Positions 1-12,180 are shown, numbered from the stretch's first letter. The stretch is DNA of 64,000 nucleotides from Sipunculus nudus (GCA_026874595.1 CM049317.1:77815891-77879890); one strand, 5' to 3'. The notes: generated by a model from the letters alone, not told the origin. Program-made: numbers and translations.

Positions 1-39
1 CTAAAATATGTTGAACCCGCAGTTAAAAAGCAAAAGAAA

Positions 40-690
40 CAGGAAAAGGAAAATAATATGGTTCATCCCCCCTACAGCCGTCATGTAAAAACCAACATTG
101 GCAGACAATCCATGAATCTAGCTGAAAAACACTTCCCAGAACATCACGGGTAACACAAAGTATTCAACAGGAACGATTTGAAAATAAGCTACAGCTGTTT
201 ACCCAACAAGTCTAACCTGATCAGCAAACATAATATGAAGGTCCAAATTACCTAACAAAGCTGTGAATGTACCTCAAAAACAATGTAACCGCCGTAAAAG
301 GTATCACAGGTACCACAAACTATTCAACAGGAACAATTTGAAAATAAGCTACAGCTGTTTACCCAACATATCTAACCTGATCAGCAAACATAATATGAAG
401 GTCCTAATTACCTAACAAAGCTGTGAATGTACCTCAAAAATGATGTAACTGCCGTAAAAGAGATGAATGTCCTATGAATAGTCAGTGTCAGCTGAGATGC
501 ATTGTCTACAAGGCAACAGTTAGAACAGACAATGACGAGAAACAATACATAGGGTGTACTGAAGGTGAATTGAATACCAGATACATTAACCACAAACAAT
601 CCTTCCGTAGCAGATCCTACGCTAAAAACACTGAATTGTCTCAACATATCTGACCACTAAAAGACAACAATATCAATTACAAGATGTATG
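40..690 (+). mobile_element. Penelope-like retroelement remnant (3' end of ORF, GIY-YIG region)
   Basis: The broken plus-strand reading includes VHPPYSRHVKTNIGR, LAEKHFPEHH, FNRNNLKISYSCLPN, then a Cys cluster (CNCRKRDECPMNSQC) and a GIY-YIG-type segment (CIVYKATV, then EKQYIGCTEGE). From 444 the last part is open to a TGA at 651-653, where related elements usually have Trp. This order (end of the RT region, Cys motif, GIY-YIG endonuclease) is typical of Penelope-like elements. Several frameshifts and stops show that it is dead. Assignment is by remembered motif pattern only. Confidence 0.7.
143..460 (+). repeat. 160-bp tandem duplication inside the Penelope-like remnant
   Basis: The stretch starting TATTCAACAGGAAC at 161 recurs at 321, and the match runs through AGCTGTGAATGTACCTCAAAA in both units. 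The period is exactly 160 bp with a few substitutions. Both units encode the same peptide (FNR..LKISYSCLPN), so a coding segment was duplicated. Confidence 0.85.
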
Positions 691-739
691 GATATGCATT
701 ATTTCATGCTTTTTCCAATTAATTCCTGAGAAATTATTA

Positions 740-1150
740 AGAAACATACACTTTGCAAACATACTGTAGGTGGTGCCACCAGTCTTGTATATGACGAAGC
801 CATCCGAGATGTATACATGTGCACAATTCCAGGCAGATATTTCAAAGAGAAATAAGCAGGGACATAACTGTGCAAAAATCATTCTAGGTGGTGACATAAT
901 TTTGTGTACCAGAAAGCCATCATCGACCAATTGACAGGCCAGAATTCCAGGCAAATACATGAAACGTCTCTTGAATCAGGTGCACTGGGCTGACCAAGCC
1001 CAGCTGAGGCAGTTGCTCTGAGTGAACTGTTGACCTGTTGGAAAACTGATACAGATAGCAGTCTGCCAAGGCTTCAAATATACGCAGACTTGAAGTTGGC
1101 CTGTTGCGAAATCTGAAAAAGTTCGCAGTCTGCCATGCTATTTTGAGGTA
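740..1150 (-). repeat. Composite dispersed repeat, inverted copy of 29.7-30.3 kb
   Basis: Read on the minus strand this segment matches 29,690-30,330: both carry GTCAGCCCAGTGCA, CAGGTCAA.AGTTCACT, a TATACAAGACTGGTGGC.CCACC block and ATGTCCCTGCTTATTTC. Similarity is patchy, as in an old copy. No coding potential is seen. Confidence 0.65.
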
Positions 1151-1159
1151 CAGACTGTT

Positions 1160-3060
1160 TACATATACTACAAGACTAATTCTACTTTGCTATTACAAAT
1201 TTATTTATTCGATTTTTTGTGTCAAAATGTTTAGAATAATAACAGATGCCTATTGAAAGCAAAATCAGATTACAGATATATTTTATTCATTTATTTATCT
1301 TACACATAAGCTGTATATGAACACCAATTATATTTGCTACATGTGCAGCTCTGCTTATATAGACAAAGAGCTGAGTTTGTTAGTACAATAAATCTCCTAG
1401 GTTTGTTTTTCCAAAGTGTCTCTGTCTTTTCACTGTTAAAGGTTGTATAATTCTTCCGAAATCCTTTAAGTTCTTTAAATAAACTTGAACATAGGCCACC
1501 AAAGAATCATTTTGTGCAATGTTACGGAAGTTGAAACAACAGTTTTGCGGACAGGCTTGATATTGGCTATGAGAAAAACTTCAGCTTACTATGAATCTAA
1601 CAAAAATAAATGAACCCAATATATTCTTATAAATTGAGGGGACCCTGCCATAGGATAATTTTTGTTAAAAATTAAACCATTCAGCTTAATAGTTTCATCA
1701 TAAAACATTTTTAAGCTGACAGGGGCTAAAATTACAAGGTTTTTGCCAGTAAAAACAATTTGATGTAGATGGCGCTAGAAAATCCTCATTCCTAAAATGA
1801 GTCATGTGGCCAAACTATGAACCAAGTGATATAATTCTTGTCGTTCCTGAGACTGCTATGTTTGTATGCTAACTTGGCCAAATAACTTAGTAAAAATTCC
1901 TGTAACTCGGCCTAAATGAGTCTATAATGACAAATCTTTTGACTTAACAGAAATGATCAGATTCATTTCACACAAATTTATATAACGATTAATAAATCAA
2001 AATCAACATCAAGAAATTAGTTACTCAGAAGTTCAGGAAAATGCACATTTTTAAAGATATTGTAAGGATATCATGTTGGAGAGTGTTAAGATTTTTTCAG
2101 TCCTTTCAAGGACCATGATAATGTCATGGTTTATGCAGTTGATATTCGTTATACATTGCAATGAATGCTTCTAAAATAATGCTTAATTTTTATTGCATAT
2201 TTTAAATCCTCATACACAGTATGGGCAACCTCCTCCAAAGTCCTCCCCAATTAAACATCATGTTGTTATACATATCTGGAATCAAAAGAAGCATAAGGCA
2301 TATTAATGTATGTTAGTCTATTATCACCGTGAGTACATCAGTGGTTCCGCTGTACATATGCATACGAAACAACCAAATCATAATAACCAAACATTTACAA
2401 TAGGGAAGAAAAAGATCTTATTTTTGTCACAACCAAAAGAGAAAAAATAACTTTCTTATTTTTTTTTGGACTAGAATGGTAATGTAACCTCGCTAAGGCT
2501 ATCTTATATACAAGAATATTTCTATTTATTTCTTATTTTAACCATGAAGTTCCTGCTTTTTCAGCATTTTTGTACCCCTGAAATTCCTATTTCCCATTTT
2601 CCTACCTTCACTTCTAACCTGGCGCCCTGGAGAAGCAATGTGCTTCGTATTACAAAATTCTACCTATGTCAGGCCTGTAGGAGTAACAAGGTGGTCCTCA
2701 GTACATAATTCTACTGTTGTGGATAAATGATAAATGATATCTGTGATTTGCAAGGTCACATGCATGAATTCTTCAGGTAGATAAAGCAATGAATCATTTT
2801 CTTAATCTCTCAAAAAAGCATACTGCCGTTTCCTTCAAAACGTCTTTCTTAAAATTAGCATTTTGTTAAATAACCGTGGGTTTTCTGAAAATGAAAAAAA
2901 TACTCAAATTTTGCTAAAAGTGTTTAAATTGGTCGAATATTTAACATTTTTGTTGATACACATCCAGGTGAAACCTTGGATTAAAAATAAAAGTGTGACG
3001 AATGAAGGGGAAATTGAAACTAGGGGAGTTTCTTCAGGATCCATTCGGGACCATTACAGC
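1160..3060. other. AT-rich non-coding stretch, no recognised feature
   Basis: Both strands hold only short, low-complexity reading frames with no recognisable domain, and no repeat family seen elsewhere in the window was noticed here. Confidence 0.5.
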
Positions 3061-3064
3061 TTAC

Positions 3065-3260
3065 CGTAGAAGGTGAAAACATCATCTAGAAATCTTTGTT
3101 CTTCTTCATCGTCAATGTATATCAGCTGAGAGCCAGGGTCCAGGCAGCACCTTCTGAACGCAGCGAATCTGAACCTGGGACCGATCCTGTTGACATAGTA
3201 GCAGTAGTCATACCCCCACCGAGGCATGTAGTCAGGGAGGCACAGTTGAATATGAGAATT
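3065..3260 (-). CDS. C-type lectin domain exon (N-terminal half), partial gene
   Basis: The minus-strand exon encodes a CTLD N-terminal half: CLPDYMPRWGYDYCYYVN, then FAAFRRCCLDPGSQLIYID and EEEQRFLDDVF. The pattern C-P-..-W-..-C-Y, A...C, G..L..I and E...F is that of the first half of a CTLD (first two strands and both helices). The donor on the minus strand is TACG followed by GTAAGC, in phase 1. The 5' limit is less sure: the AG at 3261-3262 would open the frame at phase 0, but its pyrimidine tract is weak. No matching C-terminal half was seen below 3,065, so this may be a gene fragment. Two adjacent Cys residues are unusual for the fold. A carbohydrate-recognition role is only family inference. 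Confidence 0.65.
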
Positions 3261-3269
3261 CTTGTGTAT

Positions 3270-4165
3270 CGATCGTTTATTTGTTTTGTGGACCTCATTT
3301 ATAAGTTTACGAAGGTTTATATATAACACCCAACGACTGAGCGAACTTTTAAAACTTTAGGAATAAAATGAAAGAATAATATGTATAAATGATTCCCATC
3401 TTTTATAGATAGCGTTTGTAACAATAATTCCAGATCCCCACCCAGGATATAAGAAAAATATTGTATATGACGAAACATATTGTATATGACGAAACTTCTT
3501 ATAATCTTTATATAGGTAATACAAAAGCAAAAAAAAAAAAGTGAATTTATTTACAACATTTCAATTTGGTGGACCACATTATTCTTTTTACGTGACCATA
3601 TATTTATTAATGTGAATTAAAGGTGCCCATTCTACTACCTTTGGAAAGGATTTAATGTGATTTCTGGCTCATTCTGTGTATATATTAATGATCTAAGGGT
3701 AATTCTGGTTATGAAAAGTTTTGATAAGGCCTCAGTAAGGATGCATGTATTTGTTTATCAACAATATGAAAAAATAGGGGGAAAAATGTAACCAAAGGTT
3801 GAAGGGTGCATACATGCGGAGGTAGAGAATTAAGTCACTTTTTGCAAAACGCCATTTGCAAAGATCTGGCTAATCTGACTTGCCACAAGATGTCCTGGAT
3901 AAATTTGATGAATTTTGATGATTTTTTTTGTCTCCCAAATATTAGAAACACGTCGATATAAACAAAACAATCAGCCTGTGTTCGATTATATCCATTTTGT
4001 CTGTCCTATTTCTATATAAGCTCCGAGGGATTAAATTTAATTTATAAAGGTCAGATAGGTGATTGGGCCCCTTTTAACATAATGAGGAAAGTTGCCTTCA
4101 TCCCGCTCAAAAAATAGATTTACAGGACGAAAACACCATAATGGAAAGACAAAAACTGAAAGATT
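3270..4165. other. Intron or spacer, no recognised feature
   Basis: AT-rich DNA between the CTLD-like and PAN-like exons. It contains a two-copy duplication of about 21 bp near 3,458-3,498 (ATATTGTATATGACGAAAC). Nothing else is supported. Confidence 0.45.
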
Positions 4166-4170
4166 CTTAC

Positions 4171-4315
4171 GATATTTAATTATCATAGTTTGCCACCCCA
4201 ATGCAGATTCCAAGGCGGGTTCCATTGAGAAGGCTCTCAGCTGGCAGTCCCCGGCCACATTCAGACTGGCGGCGGCACACAGCGGCGTACCCCGGACGCT
4301 AATACACGCTTCCAT
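4171..4315 (-). CDS. Possible PAN/apple-like exon
   Basis: The minus frame reads SLCMEACISVRGTPLCAAAS, NVAGDCQLRAFSMEP, then ALESALGWQTM. The spacing C...C.......C.A......C.L fits a PAN/apple-type domain, often found next to CTLDs in molluscan secreted proteins. A usable donor (TATC followed by GTAAGA) ends it in phase 1. The 5' edge is unclear: an in-frame TGA lies just upstream and no AG acceptor sits between, so either translation starts at the Met or the copy is damaged. Its phase does not match the CTLD exon at 3,065-3,260, so a shared transcript is not shown. Confidence 0.4.
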
Positions 4316-4319
4316 GCAC

Positions 4320-6170
4320 AGTGAGACCGGTCAGACTCACCCACCACCGGAAAGGCCTCAATGACAGGACCAGTATACCGCGTGTCGTGGTGTACGTCCA
4401 GTAAAAAGCTACGGGATGTCTTCTCACTTCCATATGAGTGATCTGCTATGAATTAAAATATGAAGTCGTGAGAAGTAGAGGGTGAACGTATCACACACAT
4501 ATTATTGTTACGGTTTGTTTATGTGTTTGCACAATGACTGGTCTCTAGGGTAATCCCGGACCATCCGTATGAAACATGCATTTTCCATGTTGAGGACGAC
4601 AATTAAGGTATGAGGAATGCACTGTCAGGGACGAATTCGTCGGCAAAAATCAGGGAATCCGACGGATTCCTATGCTCAGCCTTTCACCACACACGTTTGA
4701 TGGTGTAACAAGTGCGGCTTTTCACGGCTTTTGGCGGTCTGCGAAGGAACTTTAAAGGAACCGCTACAGATTTTCACGAACGGCCAAACCCGAATGGCGA
4801 ATTTCTCCAGAGCCCTGCTCACAAGTGCTCCGGCGAACAACGATAGAAAACGAAGGACAACGATGTACGCATATACGGAAGTAAGAGGACACGCACAGAC
4901 GAGCACGGTCTCATGACGAAAAATCTATCAATGATTTGACTCATTCGTGCAGTTATCACTGCAGTTTATAATATGTCAAATTTCGGGAGGGTTTGGCAAA
5001 TAAACAGAATCATGAGGGATGACGACGGAAGTAGCCCTGGAGTCTCTTTCTACCCGCGTTCGCCACAGCTCACCGAGATAAAAGTGTTGATACGTGGCGT
5101 GAACCGTGATGCTGGGTGTTTTAGAAGTTATACATAAGTCACAATGTCACGGATCTCACCACAAATCATCACGGGTTGGCCGCCAAGTGGGCCAAAAAAA
5201 AAAAAAGAAAAAAAGGCAAAAAAAAAAAGTACAACATTCCAAAAAGTTTTTCCCCAAATGTTTCGCGACAATCGAGCCTTAGATCATTCTTGTGCAGCTT
5301 GTGCATAGTTCTCACAACGTCTGTGCACATGACGTGTGTAACGTTGCCGAACGTGCCCGGCCCACATACATGAAGATTATGCGACTAAAATGCAAACAAC
5401 ACGAATGTCCCACGAATATTTCGCGAATAACGAGCATCCTGCGAAATTCGTGTGACATTCGTTCATATGTCGCGATTAACTTGCGACCCGACATTTGGGC
5501 AGTATATAAATACCATGAAAAGCATTGAAGTGTATTGCCAGCAACATTCCTTGCCCAGAAGTCAATGGTGACCAGAATATTGACCAAGGAGCTGTCAGAC
5601 CTGACCTGATGGGCCATGCATGTATGAAGAGGAAGCTTTTAATATTGGATAGGAAGCGAATAACGGCTTGCGACATTCATGCAACATTGGTATATATGTC
5701 GCTTGGAAATCTTGCGATCGACGTGAAATGCTCGCGTTTTCTTCTTTGAAACGTCATATGTTCTCAACATTTTCGCGAACAGTTCGTGAATAAGTCGCGT
5801 AATGATCGGAACGTCGCTGCTTTCGCATTTCAAACTTTTTATAAATTCTCGCCGAACAAAATGCGACTCCCGCGAACAATTGAAGACGATTCCGAGCATC
5901 CGCGCATGTTTGCCGAAGGTTTGGAGACCAAAATACGGATGCTGGACATTGCCATTTTTCGACATTTGCATCCTTTGCAAATCTTTCGTGTGCCCCGTTA
6001 AAGCACAACTTTTAAGACTCTCCCTGGTAATCGATCATCAACTCCTGGTGACGTGCGGAGAGACCGCGGCTTTCACCATCGTCATCTTTCATGATCTTTG
6101 GTATTCGTCCGTGATGTTTCATGGAAGTTTTGAAAGGTTGAGGCCACGGATGAGTAGTAAACCCTAAAGT
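4320..6170. other. CpG-containing region left of the 64-bp satellite, unclassified
   Basis: This is less AT-rich than its surroundings and carries many degenerate TTCGCGAA-like words at 5,390-5,830. A near-perfect palindrome, GGAATCCGACGGATTCC, lies at 4,656-4,672. The word GGACCATCCGT near 4,560 recurs as AGACCATCCGT near 8,416 on the far side of the satellite, which hints at one repeat-rich block. No coding unit is recognised. Confidence 0.4.
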
Positions 6171-8035
6171 TGCCGTCGTTTGCCGTAAAGGCAGCGTGGT
6201 AGTCCGTGCATGTCCCTACTTCTTCTGTACATACGTCAGTCGTTGGCCGTAAGGAGACCGTTATTGTTCGTGCATGTCCCTACTTCTTCTGTGCATACGT
6301 CAGTGGTTGGCCGTAAAGACATCGGTATTGTTCGTGCATGTCCCTACTTCTTCTATACATACGTCAGTCGTTTGCCGTAAAGACATCGTTAGTGTTCCTG
6401 CATGTCCCTAAATCATCTGTATATACGTCAGTCGTTGGCCGTAAGGACACCGTTATTGTTCGTGTATGTCCCTACTTCTTCTGTACATACGTCAATCGTT
6501 GGCCGTAAAGACATCGGTATTGTTCGTGGATGTCCCTACTTCTTCTATACATACGTCAGTCGTTTGCCGTAAGGAGACCGTAATTGTTCGTGCATGTCCC
6601 TGCTTCTTCTGTACATAAGTCAGTCGTTGGCCGTAAAGACATCGGTATTGTTCGTGCATGTCCCTAAATCTTCTGAATATACGTCAGTCGTTGGCTGTAA
6701 GGAGACCGTTATTGTTCGTGCATGTCCCTGCTTCTTCTGTACATACGTCATTCGATGGCCGTAAAGACATCTTTATTGTTCCTGCATGTCCCTAAATCTT
6801 CTGTATATACGTCAGTCGTTGGCCGTAAGGAGACCGTTATTGTTCGTGCATGTCCCTACTTCTTCTGTACATACGTCAGTGGTTGGCCGTAAAGACATCG
6901 GTATTGTTCGTGCATGTCCCTACTTCTTCTATACATACGTCAGTCATTTGCCGTAAAGACATCGTTAGTGTTCCTTCATGTCCCTAAATCTTCTGTATAT
7001 ACATCAGTCGTTGGGCGTAAGGACACCGTTATTGTTCGTGTATGTCCCTACTTCTTCTGTACATACGTCAATCGTTGGCCGTAAAGACATCGGTATTGTT
7101 CGTGGATGTCCCTACTTCTTCTATACATACGTCAGTCGTTTGCCGTAAGGAGACCGTTATTGTTCGTGCATGTCCCTGCTTCTTCTGTACATAAGTCAGT
7201 CGTTGGCCGTAAAGACATCCGTATTGTTCGTGCATGTCCCTAAATCTTCTGAATATACGTCAGTCGTTGGCTGTAAGGAGACCGTTATTGTTCGTGCATG
7301 TCCCTGCTTTTTCTGTACATAGGTCATTCGATGGCCGTATGGACATCTTTATTGTTCCTGCATGTCCCTAAGTCTTCTGTATATACGTCAGTCGTTGGCC
7401 GTAAGGAGACCGTTATTGTTCGTGCATGTCCCTACTTCTTCTGTAAATACGTCAGTCGTTGGCCGTAAAGACATCGGTATTGTTCGTGCATGTCCCTACT
7501 TCTTCTATACATACGTCAGTCGTTTGTCGTAAAGACATCGTAAGTGTTCCTGCATGTCCCTAAATCTTCTGTATATACGTCAGTCGTTGACCGTAAGGAG
7601 ACCGTTATTGTTCGTGCATGTCCCTACTTCTTCTGTACATACGTCAGTCGTTGGCCGTAAAGACACCGTGATTGTCCGTGCGTGTCACTACGTCTTCTGT
7701 ACATACGTCAGTCGTTGGCCGTAAAGACACCGTGATTGTCCGTGCATGTCCTTACGTCTTCTGTACATAATTCAGTCGTTGGCCGTAAAGACACCGTGAT
7801 TGTCCGTGCATGTCCTTACGTCTTCTGTTCATACGTCAGTCGTTGGCCGTAAAGACACCGTGATTGTCCGTGCATGTCCCTACGTCTTCTGTACCTGTGT
7901 CAGTCGTTGGCTGTAAGTCATCGTTATTGTTCGTGCATGTCCATACTTCCTTTGTATATACGTCAGTCGTTTGCCGTAAAGACATCGTTATTGTTCGTGT
8001 ATACCCCTACGTCTTCTGTACCTACGTCAGTCGTT
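6171..8035 (+). repeat. 64-bp satellite array with a 9-monomer higher-order repeat
   Basis: About 29 head-to-tail copies of a 64-bp unit (core CAGTCGTTGGCCGTAAAGAC, then TGCATGTCCCTACTTCTTCT). Diagnostic variants recur every 576 bp: CAGTGGTTGG at 6,301 and 6,877, with the matching position at 7,453, and the AAGGAGACCG monomer at 6,237, 6,813 and 7,389. That is exactly nine monomers per higher-order unit. The last part (about 7,640-7,890) is a separately homogenised block carrying GACACCGTGATTGTCCGTG. Since 64 is not a multiple of 3, reading frames here are accidental. Confidence 0.95.
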
Positions 8036-8869
8036 GTGACGGCCTCCCACAGTCCACGAGGGCGTCGGCACGGCTTTCATACGATTTTGTTGCGACAAGA
8101 TCAGGACATGGGAGGAACTTCCATGGTCAGTCATGGACAATAAACGGATAATGGGGAATGGTCGGTCTGGGTAGGGACTTTTTAGAACATCCGTTGAGTT
8201 TGGGGTAATAAACTGCCGCTAGGGATCGTGGCGGATGATGACGGGCATAGCCAAGGACCCCCTACGATTCCCCATACGGTTCACTCGGGGTTATCAAGGG
8301 ATGAGATTGTGACCGTGAGAGTGTGACCTAGGCTTAACAAACCACGAGACCCTTCACAAAATGATTGGAATGGAAATATTTTTCCCATGGATGCTCCATG
8401 ATTACTCAACTCCAGACCATCCGTCGCCGTAAGTACCCATATCCATTGCAGTGTGACTAGGACTTTACTAGTATATTGCGTCAGGGCTGTATGTTCAGCC
8501 TGACGTCTTGCACACCAAAATGAAACTTTGTATGAAAACTCAACCTTTAAAAAAATATCAGTATGTTAAGCAATATATAAGTTTGGTAGTCATTTCTCAT
8601 AACATTAATTCATTTTTCAAATTGTTCTCACTCTTTCCTCCAGATAAAGCAGTTTATATTTCTATTTTATTAGTGTTATTTTTTTTATAAAATAACCAAT
8701 TTACAGATGCCTAGGTGACATGTTCCTCAGAACAAGAAGATCCTGGTCCGCAGAGATTCCCCTGAGAATCGGAGTAATTGGCTTAGTTAAACATCGTTAG
8801 TGCTGAGAGCTCTCTACTGACAAACGCCATGAATGGATTTATATTTTCGGAAGCAGAAAACCTAGATCG
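8036..8869. other. Flank between the satellite and the MITE, no gene recognised
   Basis: To about 8,480 the composition resembles 4.3-6.1 kb (moderate GC, CpG words). After that it is AT-rich. No domain or repeat family is recognised. Confidence 0.4.
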
Positions 8870-10133
8870 CAGTGGCGGATCCAAAGGGGGGGGGGGCCTT
8901 CAGCCCCCTCCCCCCCCCCCCAAAAAAAAACCCGACGCTCCAGTTTTCATTTTTATCAGAAAATATATATTTCTACTAGTTGTATTCTAATTTCATTTTC
9001 ATTTTTTTTATTTATGTTCAGAATATACCATATAACAAACCATTCATTCAATAAAAAAAAAACTAAACCTGACAAAAGACGCACACCAAAAAATGACTTG
9101 AAGCGTGTGCAATATGCTCGTATCAATTCGTATTTTGTAAGAACGTGTTTAAAATATACACAAAACCAATGCAGAGATTAATATTTCTAAATTATTTCTC
9201 TGTCGTTGAATGTCTCAGCTTCTTTTACCTTTGACATGTTTTTTTGTAGACATTAAACATTAAATATTGAATTTGATCGAGCTTTCCTTCACCCCGCCTT
9301 ATTTTGGGAATATACATTTTTGTTTTATTTTAACTGAATGATATTCTATAACAGTTAAGTATATGTCATGTGTGAGTTTGGGTATTTGATTTTTATATGA
9401 TTGCAGAAATAAGCACTGAACCGTTTTGACGTATCGTCATAAATAACATATAAAGCGGTCTAGAATCGGGGCCGTACAGAACCGTTCTAATTTCCGTAGG
9501 GGACGCCGTTATTGATTGTATTTGTCCTCGCCGATGATGGAAAGATAGACAAGCGAATAAGATTTACCAACAGCATTGATTTATGAATATTTATTATCGA
9601 CAAGCAATGTAATTATCAACGACGGATCAAAGAATAAGAAAATAAGCGTTTTGTAATACGCCAAGACGTACAGGCCAGAGGTCAAATTTCCTCTATGCTG
9701 ATATGTGTGTGTCTTACAGTAAATGTGTAAAATCAGTCAATTTTTAAATTGTCTGAAATATTAAGGCATTTTTCAGATTTCCTGAAAAATTAATCTATTT
9801 ATTTGATACATTGACTAAAATGTAAAAAGAATGAAATACTGTTGGTAAAAGCTTAATTCTAGTATTTGCAGGAATAATAAGGTAATCATATGAGATGTAA
9901 ATATTATATCATCACAGGGGAAACATTTCCTTTTGCACTTTGGGGAGCGGGTGTACGCGGGATGACCTCAATGCTGGAAATTTTCACAAATGCATATTTG
10001 GCGTAAAATAGCTGGAAATATTTTCGCTTCAGAAACCAACAACATGTTGAATTGTTCGGCCTAAAAATACTTAGGGCAGCAAAAGTCCCCTGAGAAGCCC
10101 CCCCCCCCCCCCCAACCCTTGGTTCCGCCTCTG
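8870..10133. mobile_element. Non-autonomous DNA transposon with GGCGGATCC-type inverted ends
   Basis: The left end is CAGTGGCGGATCCAAAGG running into poly-G. The right end on the opposite strand is CAGAGGCGGAACCAAGGG running into poly-G, so the inverted repeats match at most of about 19 positions. No transposase reading frame lies within the 1.26 kb. The end type resembles hAT-superfamily MITEs. The adjacent 8-mers (CTAGATCG and GTTATATC) are not a clean target duplication, so the copy is old or the two ends belong to different insertions. Confidence 0.55.
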
Positions 10134-10814
10134 GTTATATCACAATAAAACTTCAAGTTCTTGTTTAAATTCTTGAAATCTGCATGGATTATTTAATTTG
10201 TGCTTAAATGATTGAGTCTCATGCACAATGTCACGGAAAAAAGTGAATTATGCCATATAATAAATCATCATGTTATTTGTTATTGGGTATTTCTTAAAGA
10301 TTAAACTGTGAAAAACTTCACTTTTTTCATTTTGACCTCTGTATGATATTATTACAAGAGCGAATTGAAAAGGCGTATAGGCTGGGGCTGGGGTACTAAA
10401 TAAAACCCTCTCAGGCTCCAAGGAATCAAACTGTGCGGATCCCTTGACGTTTACCCTATGTCGTTTCGTGGTAAGGGGCCATATGATGTGATTATATTTT
10501 ATTCATGTGTATACAATGGTATATGTGGGTATTTTTTATTAAAGTTATTAAAGCAGTTTGCTTTGGTCCTTTGTTTAGTCGTTGACTGTTTTTTGCCGGT
10601 CAAGCTACATACAAGAGTATACAAAGTATGAGCGAGAGTGCAAGTACGTTCGACACATGTTTTCATATTATAAATTCAGAAAAAAACAACAGACCTATAT
10701 GTTTCTGATTTATTTAGACCAATATTATCAATATATCCAATCTATGAAAGGAAGCAAGTGAAAAAAGACGTGATTCATATTCTATATATATATATATATG
10801 TTTATATAATTTAA
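10134..10814. other. AT-rich spacer, no feature seen
   Basis: Low-complexity DNA ending in a short TA run at about 10,786-10,800. No coding or repeat signal was recognised. Confidence 0.4.
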
Positions 10815-10824
10815 CAGTTGTGAT

Positions 10825-11074
10825 GGAGTTTAAATCATCTTGGTTTTTTTTACATGTTTTAATTGTTATGCTAGTTGGTATACCCGGACTCCCCGGCAAA
10901 AGGACTACCCCGCCACCTACCATTCAGTATGTTTGGACAATAATAAACCACTTGCCTTTGATCAGAATCACAAAAGCGATGACCATCAGGCGAACTATGC
11001 CGGTCATGTTACGGTTATGTCTGTGCCAGTGTCTGTCGTTTAATCTCCACGTGCCAACCAGAAACAAAAATTAA
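10825..11074 (+). CDS. Possible small secreted-peptide exon
   Basis: An acceptor-like sequence (AATTTAACAG) precedes an ATG-led frame beginning MEFKSSWFFLHVLIVMLVG, which looks like a signal peptide, then IPGLPGKRTTPPPTIQY. The next frame (SVCLDNNKPLAFDQNHKSDD) looks more protein-like than the continuation of the first, so there may be a one-base indel, or the match is chance. No family is recognised. Basic residues and Pro follow the hydrophobic stretch, as in some secreted peptides. Low confidence. Confidence 0.25.
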
Positions 11075-11982
11075 CTTTCCTTATAAGTACCATGCATCAC
11101 CGAATGGACGGCCGAGCACTTGATGTTCATCTTTTGTTTAGTCCAACAATACCAGCAAAACACACGTCATGATCATGTAAACTGAGTTTTATACTGTTTA
11201 TACCAAGATTTAGTTGCTTAAAGATGCTTTCACATAATCATTGTAAAAAACAGGTACTTCACGTGATATACAAGTATTAGGGATTGCTCATGCCAGGTTG
11301 CATAGCGAGTTGGTAGGTCAATGGTGGTCGATTCAACCAGTCTTGAAAGCACTTAAAAAATGGTCTTCAAGTAAGATAATACCGAATCATAGATCGTATA
11401 TCCTTAGTGACAGCGCGTAATATTTGTTGCTGTCACGTATCCATACAGGACTTCACTCTTAGTCCTGATGAGTTTTTTTTCACTGTCGTTTTGTATCTTA
11501 TGTCTGGCATTTTAAACGTCACGACTACTCCAACGTTCTGAATTACCGCTGAGCTGTAAGTATCTTTAAGTTATATTGATCCTGGTTTGGTCTGTAACCT
11601 AATATCATCTTTATATCCTATTTCCTTTTTTCTAGCATTGTAAGGTTTAAATGGTAACTGGTTTGCTTTAATTGACAGCTGGGTGTATTTGAACAAGACG
11701 GTAACATGAACACAGTGAAACCACTGTATGTCCCATTGATGCCATCAATAATCCTTCAGCGGTGACGTCACCGTTACCTTACGCAGGTGTCTGGTATTTT
11801 GATGCCGTATAGTGCAACGAGTTTATACATAAGAAACCAGTTTATTTCATTAACAACTAGCTGATAACCCCCTTTAACCGGGCGTTTTTATCAAGGTAGA
11901 GAAGGAGGGGGTTGTATTAAATGAGATGAGGAACGTTTTCTAATTTAGTTTTATTCTTAAAATTAAAATATTGAATTTTAGT

Positions 11983-12180
11983 GGGATACTGTCTCAATAA
12001 GATATGTACAAATTTGTTAAAATTTATTTTGTGGCGCTTTGCTCGTGGCAAGCAATCGGCATGTCTACCTTGAAGACCTTGTCAGTAATGATATTTACAT
12101 TTGCGAACCGTAATGGGACGCGGGGGCATTCATATTTTCGAAGATCTTTGACTGGTCACATATTGTTAGTCATGTAAAGG
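11983..12180 (+). repeat. Dispersed repeat A, copy 1
   Basis: The segment with GGGATACTGTCTCAATAAGA and CTACCTTGAAGACCTTGTCA matches the reverse complement of 44,330-44,525 (GGGATACTCTCTCAATAAGA, TTACCTTGAAGACCTGGTCA). Two diverged copies exist in opposite orientation. The parent element is unknown. Confidence 0.6.

Noticed and set aside
4676-4906. Minus frame with a signal-like start (MLVCACPLTSVYAYIVVLRF)
   Set aside because: No acceptor, donor or homology supports it, and an overlapping plus frame is equally open.
6171-8035. CRISPR-like appearance of regular repeats
   Set aside because: Units are contiguous with no unique spacers, and the sequence is clearly eukaryotic. The same holds for the 34-bp and 86-bp arrays.
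7864-8151. Open frames of 89-95 codons at the end of the 64-bp satellite
   Set aside because: They come from the tandem repeat; the unit length is not a multiple of three and there is no conserved peptide.
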